From: WTJX01 sp045106295
Lineage (GTDB): Bacteria > Bacteroidota > Bacteroidia > Cytophagales > JAAEPT01
NCBI GenBank assembly: GCA_045106295.1
Contig: JBGCEI010000005.1
Span: forward strand, 1-32,945
Direction of reading: 5' to 3'
Length of the DNA: 32,945 nt
Within the stretch, counting starts at the first letter, position 1. Each line of letters begins with the position of its first letter. Of this stretch, positions 15,089-22,871 are shown piece after piece. The position numbers and the translations under genes are program-made. Below the pieces are notes generated by a model, which was not told where the DNA came from, made no database searches, and saw only the letters and a program-made list of their open reading frames with translations.

Positions 15089-16057
15089 TTGTCAGCATTT
15101 ATTAAAAATATAGAAAAGAATACAGGTAAAATCACTTTTACTCATTTTTTAGGTGCTTCTTTTACAGTAGTACCTAGTAAAGGTGGCATTATCAACGAAT
15201 TGATTTTTATCTTTAATGATAAAAAATATTCGGTGATCGACGGGTACTCTGATTCGATAGATGTTTCAGATGGATATAAAAGTGCCTTATTATTACCATT
15301 TCCTAATAGGACAAATAAAGGAAAGTATAATTTCAATAAAGTTGGTTACCAATTGCCTATTAATGAAGATAGAATGGGTAGTAACGGTCAAGAAATACAG
15401 CACGCACTACATGGGTTGGTATTTAATCAAGAATGGAAAATAACTAATGAAGAAATAACCGAACATACCGTTTCTATTACTATTTCACATGTATTTAATG
15501 GAATATCAAGTTATCCATTCTGTTTTGTAACTGATGTAAACTATACTTTTGATGTTGAGAACAATACCTTAACGACATCAACAAGTGTTCATAATAAGTC
15601 GACAACGTCCATTCCTATTGGACTTGGTTTTCACCCTTATTTTAAAATAAATAATACTTCGGTTAATGATTTAACACTCAAATTTGATGAGGTAAATCAT
15701 TTGTTGTTGGATGAGTATGCTATTCCAACAGGGGAGAGAAAAGAATATTCAGAATTTAAAAAAGGTAAAAGAATGTCTGATTTGGAGTTAGATGACTCGT
15801 ATGCATTAAAGGCACAGACAAACGATTCTTTTGTTGTATCAATTGCTAATCAGGAAGTTAGTCTAGCTGTAACACAAGAAACGGGTAATCAAAAATTTAA
15901 CTTTTTACAATTGTACACACCACCACATCGAAAATCTATTGCAATAGAACCGATGACGTGTGGCGTAGACGCATTGAATACAGGAGACGGATTAATCGAA
16001 TTAGAACCGAATACTTCTTTTTCAGCAACTTATACCATTCAACTACTTACTAACTAA
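15089..16057 (+). CDS. galM: Aldose 1-epimerase (galactose mutarotase)
   Basis: A 322-residue mutarotase that interconverts the alpha and beta anomers of galactose so that GalK can use the alpha form. Catalytic-type residues are visible: His108 (LHGLVFNQEW), His182 (GLGFHPYF) and the late Glu in AIEPMTCGVDALN. The likely start is TTG at 15089, three bases after the galE stop; the next in-frame ATG lies about 95 codons in and would remove conserved sequence, so translation probably depends on coupling to galE. It has no signal peptide and is therefore cytoplasmic. The symporter follows after 10 bases. Confidence 0.88.
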   Translation: MSAFIKNIEKNTGKITFTHFLGASFTVVPSKGGIINELIFIFNDKKYSVIDGYSDSIDVSDGYKSALLLPFPNRTNKGKYNFNKVGYQLPINEDRMGSNGQEIQHALHGLVFNQEWKITNEEITEHTVSITISHVFNGISSYPFCFVTDVNYTFDVENNTLTTSTSVHNKSTTSIPIGLGFHPYFKINNTSVNDLTLKFDEVNHLLLDEYAIPTGERKEYSEFKKGKRMSDLELDDSYALKAQTNDSFVVSIANQEVSLAVTQETGNQKFNFLQLYTPPHRKSIAIEPMTCGVDALNTGDGLIELEPNTSFSATYTIQLLTN

Positions 16058-16067
16058 TATTTATATT

Positions 16068-17747
16068 ATGAATTTTGAATTGATAGATTACGTCATTTTT
16101 GTTCTTTACTGCCTAACCATTATTGGAATAGGTTTATGGGTCTCTAAAGGAGAAAAAGGAGTCGAAAAAACATCTGAAGATTATTTTTTAGCGAGTAAAT
16201 CATTACCATGGTGGGCGATAGGAGCGTCATTAATAGCAGCAAATATTTCGGCAGAACAATTTATTGGAATGTCGGGGTCTGGTTTCGCTCTAGGGTTAGG
16301 AATTGCATCTTATGAATGGATGTCGGCCATTACATTGATTGTAGTCGGTAAATACTTCCTCCCTATTTTTATTGAAAAGGGGCTGTACACTATTCCAGAT
16401 TTTATCGAAAAAAGATACAGCAAGAATTTGAAGTCTATTTTAGCCGTTTTCTGGTTGATATTATTCGTATTTGTGAACCTTACATCGGTACTTTATTTAG
16501 GTGCAAAAGCGTTAGATACTATTATAGGCACAGGTGATGGAAGTTATGTGGTGGGAGCCATTATTGGATTAGCTTTATTTGCAGCAGCGTATTCTTTGTA
16601 TGGAGGACTTTCAGCAGTAGCTTGGACAGATGTATTTCAAGTAGTTTTATTAGTAGCAGGAGGTATTATTACCACATTTATTGCCTTAGATCATTTAACG
16701 CCAGATGGAGGAATCATTGATGGATTCAAACATTTAATGGAGGTTGCTCCAGAGAAATTTTCTATGATTCTCTCCGAAGGGGAAATAATAACACCAGATG
16801 GAAAAGATGCTTATTTCGATTTACCAAGCCTTTCTGTTTTGATAGGAGGTATGTGGGTAGCGAACCTGTATTATTGGGGATTCAATCAGTACATTATTCA
16901 ACGAACCTTAGCTGCTAAGAGTGTGAAAGAATCACAGAAAGGAATTATTTTCGCAGGTTTTATGAAAATGATTATTCCTTTAATAGTTGTTGTACCAGGT
17001 ATTATTGCCTTTGTAATGTACGCTCAGCCAGAAGGGACTTCGATTATTGCAGGTGTTACAAATGCTTTTACAGGAGGGAATGGTCAAGTAATGAACGATA
17101 ATGCTTACCCATGGTTGATTAGTGAATTTGTGCCAGCAGGATTAAAAGGGTTGGTAGTAGCTGCTTTAACAGCCGCCATTGTTTCTTCAGTAGCTTCTAT
17201 GTTGAATTCGACAGCCACCATTTTCACGATGGATATCTACAAAGAATACATTAATAAAAACTCTAGTGAGAATAGTTTGGTGACTACTGGTAGATTGTCA
17301 GCATTAGCAGCTTTGATAATAGCTGTTCCTACGGCGTTTAGTTTAAGTAGCTTAGGACAAGTATTTCAGTTTATCCAAGAGTGGACAGGAGTGGTAAGTC
17401 CAGGTATTTTAGTGGTATTTATGTTAGGGTTGTTCTGGAAGAAGACAACTAATAAAGCAGCTATTATTGGAGTAATAGCATCTGTAGTATTTGGCGTAGG
17501 TATGAAACTAATGATGGCTAACGGAATGGAGATTCATTGGCTAAAAGCATGGATGCATCAAGTAGAATTGATTGCTTTATTTACATTAATAGTAATGGTG
17601 CTAGTTAGCTATATGCAAAATAAAGGCGAAGACGACGCAAAAGGAATCGATTTAGGAGGCGATTTATTCAAAACAGATAAGGTGTTCAATATTGCTGCAC
17701 TAGTGATTATTGTTATGACGGTAACGCTGTATGTTATCTTTTGGTAG
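16068..17747 (+). CDS. Na+/galactose (glucose) symporter, SSS family
   Basis: A 559-residue inner-membrane symporter of the solute:sodium symporter family. Long stretches match the Vibrio parahaemolyticus galactose symporter vSGLT as I remember it. The sugar-site residues of vSGLT are present: Asn59 and Gln64 (AANISAEQFIGMSG), Glu83 (SYEWMS), the gate Tyr in NLYYWGFNQY, and the Gln in FQFIQEWTG. The Na2-site serines in AIVSSVASMLNSTA are also kept. Some 14 membrane helices are expected. With galE, galM, galK and galT around it, the job is Na+-driven galactose uptake, with glucose as a possible second substrate. Substrate is inferred from residues and context. Confidence 0.92.
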   Translation: MNFELIDYVIFVLYCLTIIGIGLWVSKGEKGVEKTSEDYFLASKSLPWWAIGASLIAANISAEQFIGMSGSGFALGLGIASYEWMSAITLIVVGKYFLPIFIEKGLYTIPDFIEKRYSKNLKSILAVFWLILFVFVNLTSVLYLGAKALDTIIGTGDGSYVVGAIIGLALFAAAYSLYGGLSAVAWTDVFQVVLLVAGGIITTFIALDHLTPDGGIIDGFKHLMEVAPEKFSMILSEGEIITPDGKDAYFDLPSLSVLIGGMWVANLYYWGFNQYIIQRTLAAKSVKESQKGIIFAGFMKMIIPLIVVVPGIIAFVMYAQPEGTSIIAGVTNAFTGGNGQVMNDNAYPWLISEFVPAGLKGLVVAALTAAIVSSVASMLNSTATIFTMDIYKEYINKNSSENSLVTTGRLSALAALIIAVPTAFSLSSLGQVFQFIQEWTGVVSPGILVVFMLGLFWKKTTNKAAIIGVIASVVFGVGMKLMMANGMEIHWLKAWMHQVELIALFTLIVMVLVSYMQNKGEDDAKGIDLGGDLFKTDKVFNIAALVIIVMTVTLYVIFW

Positions 17748-17781
17748 TCACCTTTTTTTTAATTAGAACAATACCCTAATT

Positions 17782-18933
17782 ATGATGTATCAAGAACTTA
17801 AGGATAAATTCAAGCAACTATTTAATGCTGATCCGGCTTTGTATGCTTCTCCAGGAAGAGTAAATCTTATTGGAGAACACACCGACTACAACGACGGTTT
17901 TGTGTTACCTGCTGCTATTGATAAAAAAGCTGTATTTGCTATTCATTCAAATGGGATGAATGTATGTAGACTACATGCACATGACTTGGACGCTTCTTAT
18001 GAAGTTGATTTATCTCAACTAGAAGTTACTGAAGAGGAAACGTGGGCTAATTACTTAATAGGGGTAATAGCTCAATTCAAAAAAGTTAATCAGGAGATTA
18101 AAGGGTTTGATTGCGTGTTTTCAAGCACCGTTCCTTTAGGAGCAGGTTTGTCTTCTTCCGCAGCTATTGAGTGTGGGTTAGCCTATGCATTAAATGATTT
18201 GTTTAATCATGGAAATGACCGACTGACATTAGTTAAAATGGCACAAAAGGCTGAACATGAGTACGCTGGCGTACAGTGTGGGATCATGGATCAGTATGCT
18301 AGTGTATTTGGTAAAGAGGGACATTTAATCAAATTAGACTGTAGATCTCATCAACACGAGTACATTCCATTTGATTTACCAGACTATAAATTAGTGTTGG
18401 TAAATACGATGGTAACACATTCTTTGGCTTCTTCAGAATACAATACGAGAAGGTTAGAATGTGAGGAAGGCGTTGACGTATTAAAAAAGCATTACCCTGA
18501 AATCAAAAACCTTCGTGATGTGTCGGTAGATATGTTGGAGAAACATAAAGACGAGTTTCAAGGGAAAGTATTTGACCGATGTTGGTATGTGGTGAATGAA
18601 GAAGTTCGTGTAGAATCAGCCTGTAAAGACTTGAAAAATAATAAGCCAAAAGCCTTTGGCGAAAAAATGTATGCGACTCATGAAGGACTAAGTAAGCGGT
18701 ACGAAGTGAGTTGTAAAGAATTAGATTTTTTAGTAGAAGAAGCTAAAAAAAACGATCAAGTATTAGGCGCTAGAATGATGGGCGGCGGCTTTGGTGGCTG
18801 TACTATTAATTTAGTAAATGATACGGGAGTAGAAGAGTTTGTAGCTAATATTGACTTAGCCTATCAAGCTGCTTACCAAGTGAAACCAGAAATTTACATT
18901 GCTCAAATAGCAGAAGGCGCTACTAAACTGTAA
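17782..18933 (+). CDS. galK: Galactokinase
   Basis: A 383-residue GHMP-family kinase that phosphorylates alpha-D-galactose at C1 with ATP. All three motifs are intact: the galactokinase signature GRVNLIGEHTDYNDG (25-39), the ATP-binding PLGAGLSSSAA (about 118-128) and the C-terminal GARMMGGGFGGCTI. Two in-frame ATGs (17782 and 17785) can start it. It lies 34 bases after the symporter. Its stop codon sits within a 22-base perfect palindromic hairpin (18922-18943), after which a repeat-filled gap separates it from galT. Confidence 0.97.
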   Translation: MMYQELKDKFKQLFNADPALYASPGRVNLIGEHTDYNDGFVLPAAIDKKAVFAIHSNGMNVCRLHAHDLDASYEVDLSQLEVTEEETWANYLIGVIAQFKKVNQEIKGFDCVFSSTVPLGAGLSSSAAIECGLAYALNDLFNHGNDRLTLVKMAQKAEHEYAGVQCGIMDQYASVFGKEGHLIKLDCRSHQHEYIPFDLPDYKLVLVNTMVTHSLASSEYNTRRLECEEGVDVLKKHYPEIKNLRDVSVDMLEKHKDEFQGKVFDRCWYVVNEEVRVESACKDLKNNKPKAFGEKMYATHEGLSKRYEVSCKELDFLVEEAKKNDQVLGARMMGGGFGGCTINLVNDTGVEEFVANIDLAYQAAYQVKPEIYIAQIAEGATKL

Positions 18934-18943
18934 ACAGTTTAGT
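18922..18943 (+). promoter_or_regulatory. Hairpin over the galK stop codon
   Basis: ACTAAACTGT (18922-18931) and ACAGTTTAGT (18934-18943) form a perfect 10-bp inverted repeat; with a realistic four-base loop the stem has nine pairs. The galK TAA (18931-18933) lies in the loop region. No T-run follows (the next tract is A-rich), so it is not a standard terminator. It could stabilise the 3' end of the galK message or change the galK/galT ratio; this is inference. Confidence 0.5.
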
Positions 18944-18959
18944 AATGAAATAATTAAAA

Positions 18960-19036
18960 AAAAAATGAATAATTAAGTTGGGAAGTAACGAGGTATTAAA
19001 GTCTTGATACTTGCTACTTGATACTAATTACTAAAA
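18960..19036. repeat. Repeat-word block inside the gal operon
   Basis: The galK-galT gap (106 bases) holds the words GTCTTGATACTTGCTACTTG and ATACTAATTACTA, of the same family as the minus strand of 30-62 (TTGATACCTGATACTAG, CCTAATACTAATTT). Every other gap in the operon is under 35 bases, so the block looks inserted. No promoter of TAnnTTTG type is seen in it. Confidence 0.45.
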
Positions 19037-19039
19037 AAT

Positions 19040-20080
19040 ATGTTTAATCCTGAAGATCATCCGCATAGGCGTTACAATCCATTAAGTGGAGAATGGGTAT
19101 TGGTTTCACCACATAGAGCCAAAAGACCTTGGCAAGGGCAAGTAGAAAAGTTAAATGAGGAAGTACGTCCTGCGTATGACGAGAAATGTTACTTATGTCC
19201 AGGAAATGAACGGATAGGAGGGGAGGCAAACCCTGCTTACGACTCTACGTTTATCTTTACGAATGATTTTGCAGCCTTACGATCAGATGGTCCTGATGGA
19301 GGAATCAATGAAGATGATTTGTTTATTTCTCAAAGTGAAAAAGGGAGTTGTAAAGTAATCTGCTTTTCACCTCGTCACGACCTTACTATTCCAGAAATGG
19401 AAGTAGTAGATATTAAGAAAGTGGTTGATCTGTGGCAAAAAGAGTACCGAGAACTCGGTGAACTAGACTACGTAAACCACATTCAAATCTTTGAAAATAA
19501 AGGAAGTATGATGGGCTGTAGTAACCCGCATCCACATGGTCAAATTTGGTCACAGAGTACCGTTCCAGGTCATGTAGCTAAGGAACAAGAGAATCAAAAG
19601 GCGTATTATGAAAAACACAACAGTAGCCTCTTAGGAGATTATGTGAAAAAAGAGCTAGAAAAGGAGACCAGAATACTGGCGCATAACGAACATTTCGTTG
19701 CGCTGGTGCCATTCTGGGCAGTATGGCCTTTTGAAGCGATGATTGTTAGTAAAAGACATGTTCAACATTTGGGCCAATTATCTGAGGAAGAAAAAACTGG
19801 TTTAGCAGATATGTACAAGCAATTAGCTATTATGTACGACAACCTATTTGAGATTTCATTTCCTTATTCAGCAGGAATACATCAGGCACCTACTGATGGG
19901 AAAGACTATCCAGAGTGGCATTTTCACATGCACTTTTATCCGCCATTGTTACGTTCAGCAACTGTAAAGAAATTTATGGTAGGCTATGAAATGTTAGGTG
20001 ATCCTCAACGAGATATTACAGCTGAAACAAGTGCTCAACGATTAAGAGAACTTCCAAAGAAGCATTACAAATCAAAGTAA
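19040..20080 (+). CDS. galT: Galactose-1-phosphate uridylyltransferase
   Basis: A 346-residue GalT of the E. coli-like class I. It exchanges galactose 1-phosphate with UDP-glucose through a uridylyl-histidine intermediate. The catalytic His166 lies in NPHPHGQIW, with zinc-type ligands Cys50, Cys53 (CYLC), His113 and His164; the spacing agrees almost exactly with E. coli GalT. A second metal-type His cluster is in EWHFHMHFYPP near residues 295-305. It is the last gene of the gal operon, preceded by a hairpin and repeat block and followed by a strong bidirectional terminator (20105-20136). Confidence 0.97.
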   Translation: MFNPEDHPHRRYNPLSGEWVLVSPHRAKRPWQGQVEKLNEEVRPAYDEKCYLCPGNERIGGEANPAYDSTFIFTNDFAALRSDGPDGGINEDDLFISQSEKGSCKVICFSPRHDLTIPEMEVVDIKKVVDLWQKEYRELGELDYVNHIQIFENKGSMMGCSNPHPHGQIWSQSTVPGHVAKEQENQKAYYEKHNSSLLGDYVKKELEKETRILAHNEHFVALVPFWAVWPFEAMIVSKRHVQHLGQLSEEEKTGLADMYKQLAIMYDNLFEISFPYSAGIHQAPTDGKDYPEWHFHMHFYPPLLRSATVKKFMVGYEMLGDPQRDITAETSAQRLRELPKKHYKSK

Positions 20081-20104
20081 TTAGGTAATTCTATTTACTA
20101 AACT

Positions 20105-20136
20105 AAAAAAGCTCACAGATTCTGTGAGCTTTTTTT
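20105..20136. terminator. Bidirectional terminator between galT and the SnoaL-like gene
   Basis: GCTCACAG (20111-20118) and CTGTGAGC (20122-20129) form an 8-bp GC-rich stem with a 3-base loop, flanked by six A on the left and seven T on the right. It serves the gal operon on the plus strand and the convergent SnoaL-like gene (stop at 20158) on the minus strand. Confidence 0.9.
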
Positions 20137-20157
20137 ATGCTTTTTGTTTTTCTGAAT

Positions 20158-20520
20158 TTATACTGAGTAAAAGAATTGCTCAGACACAATTTTACCGTCT
20201 TTTACCTTGTATAAGGCAATTTCTTCGTCTTTGGCTCTTTCTCTACCTTTCATTTTTAGGTCCATTACCATTGAACAAGAAAAATGATCACCAGCAACTA
20301 CTGGTTCACTTACTTCCATTCCATGAAACTCCTCTACCATACCTTCCCATTTTTCTCCTTTTGCTTTAATAGCGTCCATACCTTCTGACTTTGCTGGAAA
20401 ACCTTGCCCTTCCATTTCAATACTGACTATATCTTGTGAATAAAGCTCTTTTTGTGCTTCCTCCCATTTTCCTTCTCTACAATATGTTACTAGTTTATTT
20501 GCTACTTCTTGAGTTGTCAT
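20158..20520 (-). CDS. SnoaL-like / NTF2-fold protein
   Basis: A 120-residue soluble protein with the pattern of the SnoaL-like branch of the NTF2 superfamily. A helical start (residues 3-25, VANKLVTYCREGKWEEAQKE) is followed by YSQDIVSIEMEG, the GMDAIKAKGEKW helix, and alternating strands ending in ALYKVKDGKIVSEQFFY. Proteins of this fold bind or isomerise small molecules, but most single-domain members like this one have no assigned substrate. It is a single gene that converges on the gal operon and shares its terminator. A weak TACATTTT box lies upstream, but I saw no matching -33 box. Confidence 0.75.
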   Translation of the reverse strand: MTTQEVANKLVTYCREGKWEEAQKELYSQDIVSIEMEGQGFPAKSEGMDAIKAKGEKWEGMVEEFHGMEVSEPVVAGDHFSCSMVMDLKMKGRERAKDEEIALYKVKDGKIVSEQFFYSV

Positions 20521-20660
20521 GATTTCTGAATTAGTTAAAATGTAACCTTAATTTAAAAAGAATAGAGTAATTGTAAAAGTGATTCTTAAGTATAGAAAAT
20601 TTTACTTGACCAATTAATTATTGAGAGAACTAAAAAAAGCATTATAAAACGAGATAAATA

Positions 20661-21584
20661 TTATTTTTTAAATAGTGCTAGGCAATATTTTTTAATCTTA
20701 TGAATTTTAATGTAAAGTATCATTTTTTCAATAGTTGAATTTCTTTTAGAATACCATTTCATCACCCCTTTTGCTGCCCCTTGAAAGTGAGTCGAAATTA
20801 TTTTTTTTGTTGATCCATCTTCTAAATATACAAGAACATTATAGTCTACTATCTTTGTATATTTTAATCCTTCGATCATTTTATACTTTTCCCCATTTCC
20901 GTGGTTGGTATTTATGTTAATATTCCCATCAGGTATTATATCATTATGACTATTATAACTATTGTAAACATTTAGAGATTTACTCAAAAAGAAAAGTTTT
21001 AGTTGAGTCATATCGCAAACACCACCTGGTTTGTTTTCTTTTGTATGTATCCTCCATTTATTAGCCAACTCCATAAAAACTTTGTTGTCTACATATGAGT
21101 TTATTAAATAGTCTGTGATACCTTGAAAGGACTTTGATGTATAGAAATTAAATGATGGATTAAAAAAATCACCTTCTTCAGTAGATGAGTCAAACCCTAT
21201 TAAATCATATTTTTTATAGTTCGGTATACTTTTTAAGTAATCATTTAAATTACTATACACTAATACATCACTATCTAAATACCAAAAAGTATTGTACTCT
21301 CTTTGTCGAATAAACTCAGATATTACAAACCATCTTTGATAACAAATAAGCTCAAATTCATATGAGTTTTTTGACATATGAATGTAATAGTTGTCTTCAA
21401 ATTTTTTTGCAGTGTTAAAATAATCACTAATAAAATAGTGGTCTACACCACTAATATTTTTATTAGACTCATCACCAAGAAGTATTATTTTAGCATCTCC
21501 ATTTGATAGTATTAATCTATCTAAAGCTATTCTTAGGTATTCTGGATTTCCTTTGTGTAAGAAAATAATAGGATAACTATTCAT
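20661..21584 (-). CDS. Putative GT-A fold glycosyltransferase, AT-rich orphan
   Basis: A 307-residue protein that looks like a nucleotide-sugar transferase. A Rossmann-like start (YPIIFLHKGNPEYLRIALDR, IILLGDE) leads to a DxD-type metal site in YLDSDVLVY, preceded by CYQRWFVISEFI. There is no signal peptide or clear membrane helix. The coding DNA is visibly richer in A+T than neighbouring hemB, rich in Asn, Lys, Tyr and Ile codons, and the gene stands alone between SnoaL and hemB. This fits acquisition from a polysaccharide locus elsewhere. Donor, acceptor and family number are unknown. Confidence 0.6.
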   Translation of the reverse strand: MNSYPIIFLHKGNPEYLRIALDRLILSNGDAKIILLGDESNKNISGVDHYFISDYFNTAKKFEDNYYIHMSKNSYEFELICYQRWFVISEFIRQREYNTFWYLDSDVLVYSNLNDYLKSIPNYKKYDLIGFDSSTEEGDFFNPSFNFYTSKSFQGITDYLINSYVDNKVFMELANKWRIHTKENKPGGVCDMTQLKLFFLSKSLNVYNSYNSHNDIIPDGNININTNHGNGEKYKMIEGLKYTKIVDYNVLVYLEDGSTKKIISTHFQGAAKGVMKWYSKRNSTIEKMILYIKIHKIKKYCLALFKK

Positions 21585-21669
21585 TTCTTAACTATTTAAT
21601 GTCTTTTGTTTGTTTTAATATCTCTTAATAAGTATAAAAAGGATTGGTATTAAAATAGATTGTAACTTC

Positions 21670-22647
21670 CTATTGTCTTATCATCAACGCATATTCCTTA
21701 GCAAAATAAGTCAAGATAATATCAGCACCTGCACGCTTAATGCTGGTGAGTATTTCTATCATTGCTTGTTCGCCATCTATCCATCCTTTTTCGGCAGCTG
21801 CTTTTACCATCGCATATTCACCACTAATGTTGTAAGCAGCAATGGGTAGAGTAGAATTTTGTTTTAAGATGTGAATAATATCTAAATAGGCTAAAGCAGG
21901 TTTTACCATTAAAAAATCAGCTCCTTCCTGAGTATCTAATTCAGCTTCTAATAACGCTTCTGTACTATTTCGGTAATCCATTTGATAGGTCTTTTTATCG
22001 CCACTTTTTGGTGAAGAATCCAAGGCATCTCTAAATGGTCCGTAAAAGCTACTTGCATACTTAGCTGAATAAGACATAATAGCCACATCTGTAAACCCAT
22101 TTTTATCTAATACCTTTCTAATGTAACCTACTCGTCCGTCCATCATGTCAGATGGTCCCAGTAGTTTAGCTCCAGCTTTTGCCTGAGCTAATGCCATGTG
22201 ACCAAGGATTTCTAATGTCTCGTCATTAAGTATGTTATCATCTTCTACTAAACCATCATGCCCATCGCTGCTGTATGGATCCATGGCAATGTCTGTTAGT
22301 AGGAAAATGTCAGTAAAGCGTTCGTGTATTGTTTTTAATGCAGTTAAATACAAACCTTCAGGGTTCATTCCTTCACTAGCAAAGCGATCTTTCTTTTCTT
22401 CACTGATAGCAGGAAAGAGTGCAAACCCTTTAATTCCTAAGTCGAGGCATTCTTGGATTTCTTCTACTAACAGGTCTAGTGAATACCTGAAAATACCAGG
22501 CATAGAATCAATCTCTATTTTTTGATTACTCCCTTCAATAAGAAAAAGAGGAAAGATAAAGTCGTTAAGCGAAATCGTAGTTTCTGCTACTAATTCTCTA
22601 GTGGCGAATGTGGTTCTATTCCTTCTAGGTCTCTGTGTATTCAACAT
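21670..22647 (-). CDS. hemB: Delta-aminolevulinic acid dehydratase (porphobilinogen synthase)
   Basis: A 325-residue enzyme that condenses two 5-aminolevulinates to porphobilinogen for haem synthesis. Typical blocks are RPRRNR (6-11), FPLFLIEG, LGPSDMMDGRVG, the Schiff-base lysine regions MSYSAKYASSFYGPFRDA and LMVKPALAYLD, and YNISGEYAM. At the metal site the stretch 119-132 reads DIAMDPYSSDGHDG. Zinc enzymes have three cysteines at positions corresponding to Ala121, Asp123 and Asp131 here, so this is the cysteine-free type, probably using Mg2+. A consensus promoter lies immediately upstream and would make the message almost leaderless. Confidence 0.95.
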   Translation of the reverse strand: MLNTQRPRRNRTTFATRELVAETTISLNDFIFPLFLIEGSNQKIEIDSMPGIFRYSLDLLVEEIQECLDLGIKGFALFPAISEEKKDRFASEGMNPEGLYLTALKTIHERFTDIFLLTDIAMDPYSSDGHDGLVEDDNILNDETLEILGHMALAQAKAGAKLLGPSDMMDGRVGYIRKVLDKNGFTDVAIMSYSAKYASSFYGPFRDALDSSPKSGDKKTYQMDYRNSTEALLEAELDTQEGADFLMVKPALAYLDIIHILKQNSTLPIAAYNISGEYAMVKAAAEKGWIDGEQAMIEILTSIKRAGADIILTYFAKEYALMIRQ

Positions 22648-22651
22648 GTGT

Positions 22652-22683
22652 CAAAACTAGTTGCCCCAAGGTCAAATTCCAAA
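22652..22683 (-). promoter_or_regulatory. Candidate hemB promoter
   Basis: On the minus strand, TTTG (22683-22680), 20 bases and TAGTTTTG (22659-22652) fit the Bacteroidota consensus. The expected transcription start (about 22645-22647) coincides with the hemB ATG, so the message would be leaderless. The -33 part lies in the TTTGG-rich repeat, so chance matches are easier here. Confidence 0.45.
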
Positions 22684-22866
22684 TTCAAAAAAAAACAAAT
22701 TTCAAAAATGAAAAATAGAGATGGTCTTTGGGGTATGAGGACGAAATAACAAATAACAAAATTCAAACTCCTAATTCTAAAATCCTAAATCAAAATTCTT
22801 AAAATATATTGTCTAATGTCTTAAATCTAAAGTCTACTGTCTCATAATCTCAAAATCACTATCTTT
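22676..22866. repeat. Phrase-like AT-rich repeat cluster between hemB and ansA
   Basis: The plus strand runs AAATTCCAAATTC, AACAAATAACAAAATTC, CTAATTCTAAAATCCTAAATC, GTCTAATGTCTTAAATC, AAAGTCTACTGTCTC. These are the same words, in reverse order of strand, as in 1-227. No open frame or RNA gene was recognised in the gap. The divergent promoters of hemB and ansA must lie in or beside this block. Confidence 0.6.
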
Positions 22867-22871
22867 AAAAA

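Noticed and set aside
20621..20660. Terminator after the AT-rich glycosyltransferase gene
   Set aside because: AT-rich sequence without a convincing stem.
22676..22866. CRISPR array
   Set aside because: Repeat units are 5-20 bases, imperfect and irregularly spaced, with no constant repeat plus unique spacer structure and no cas genes.
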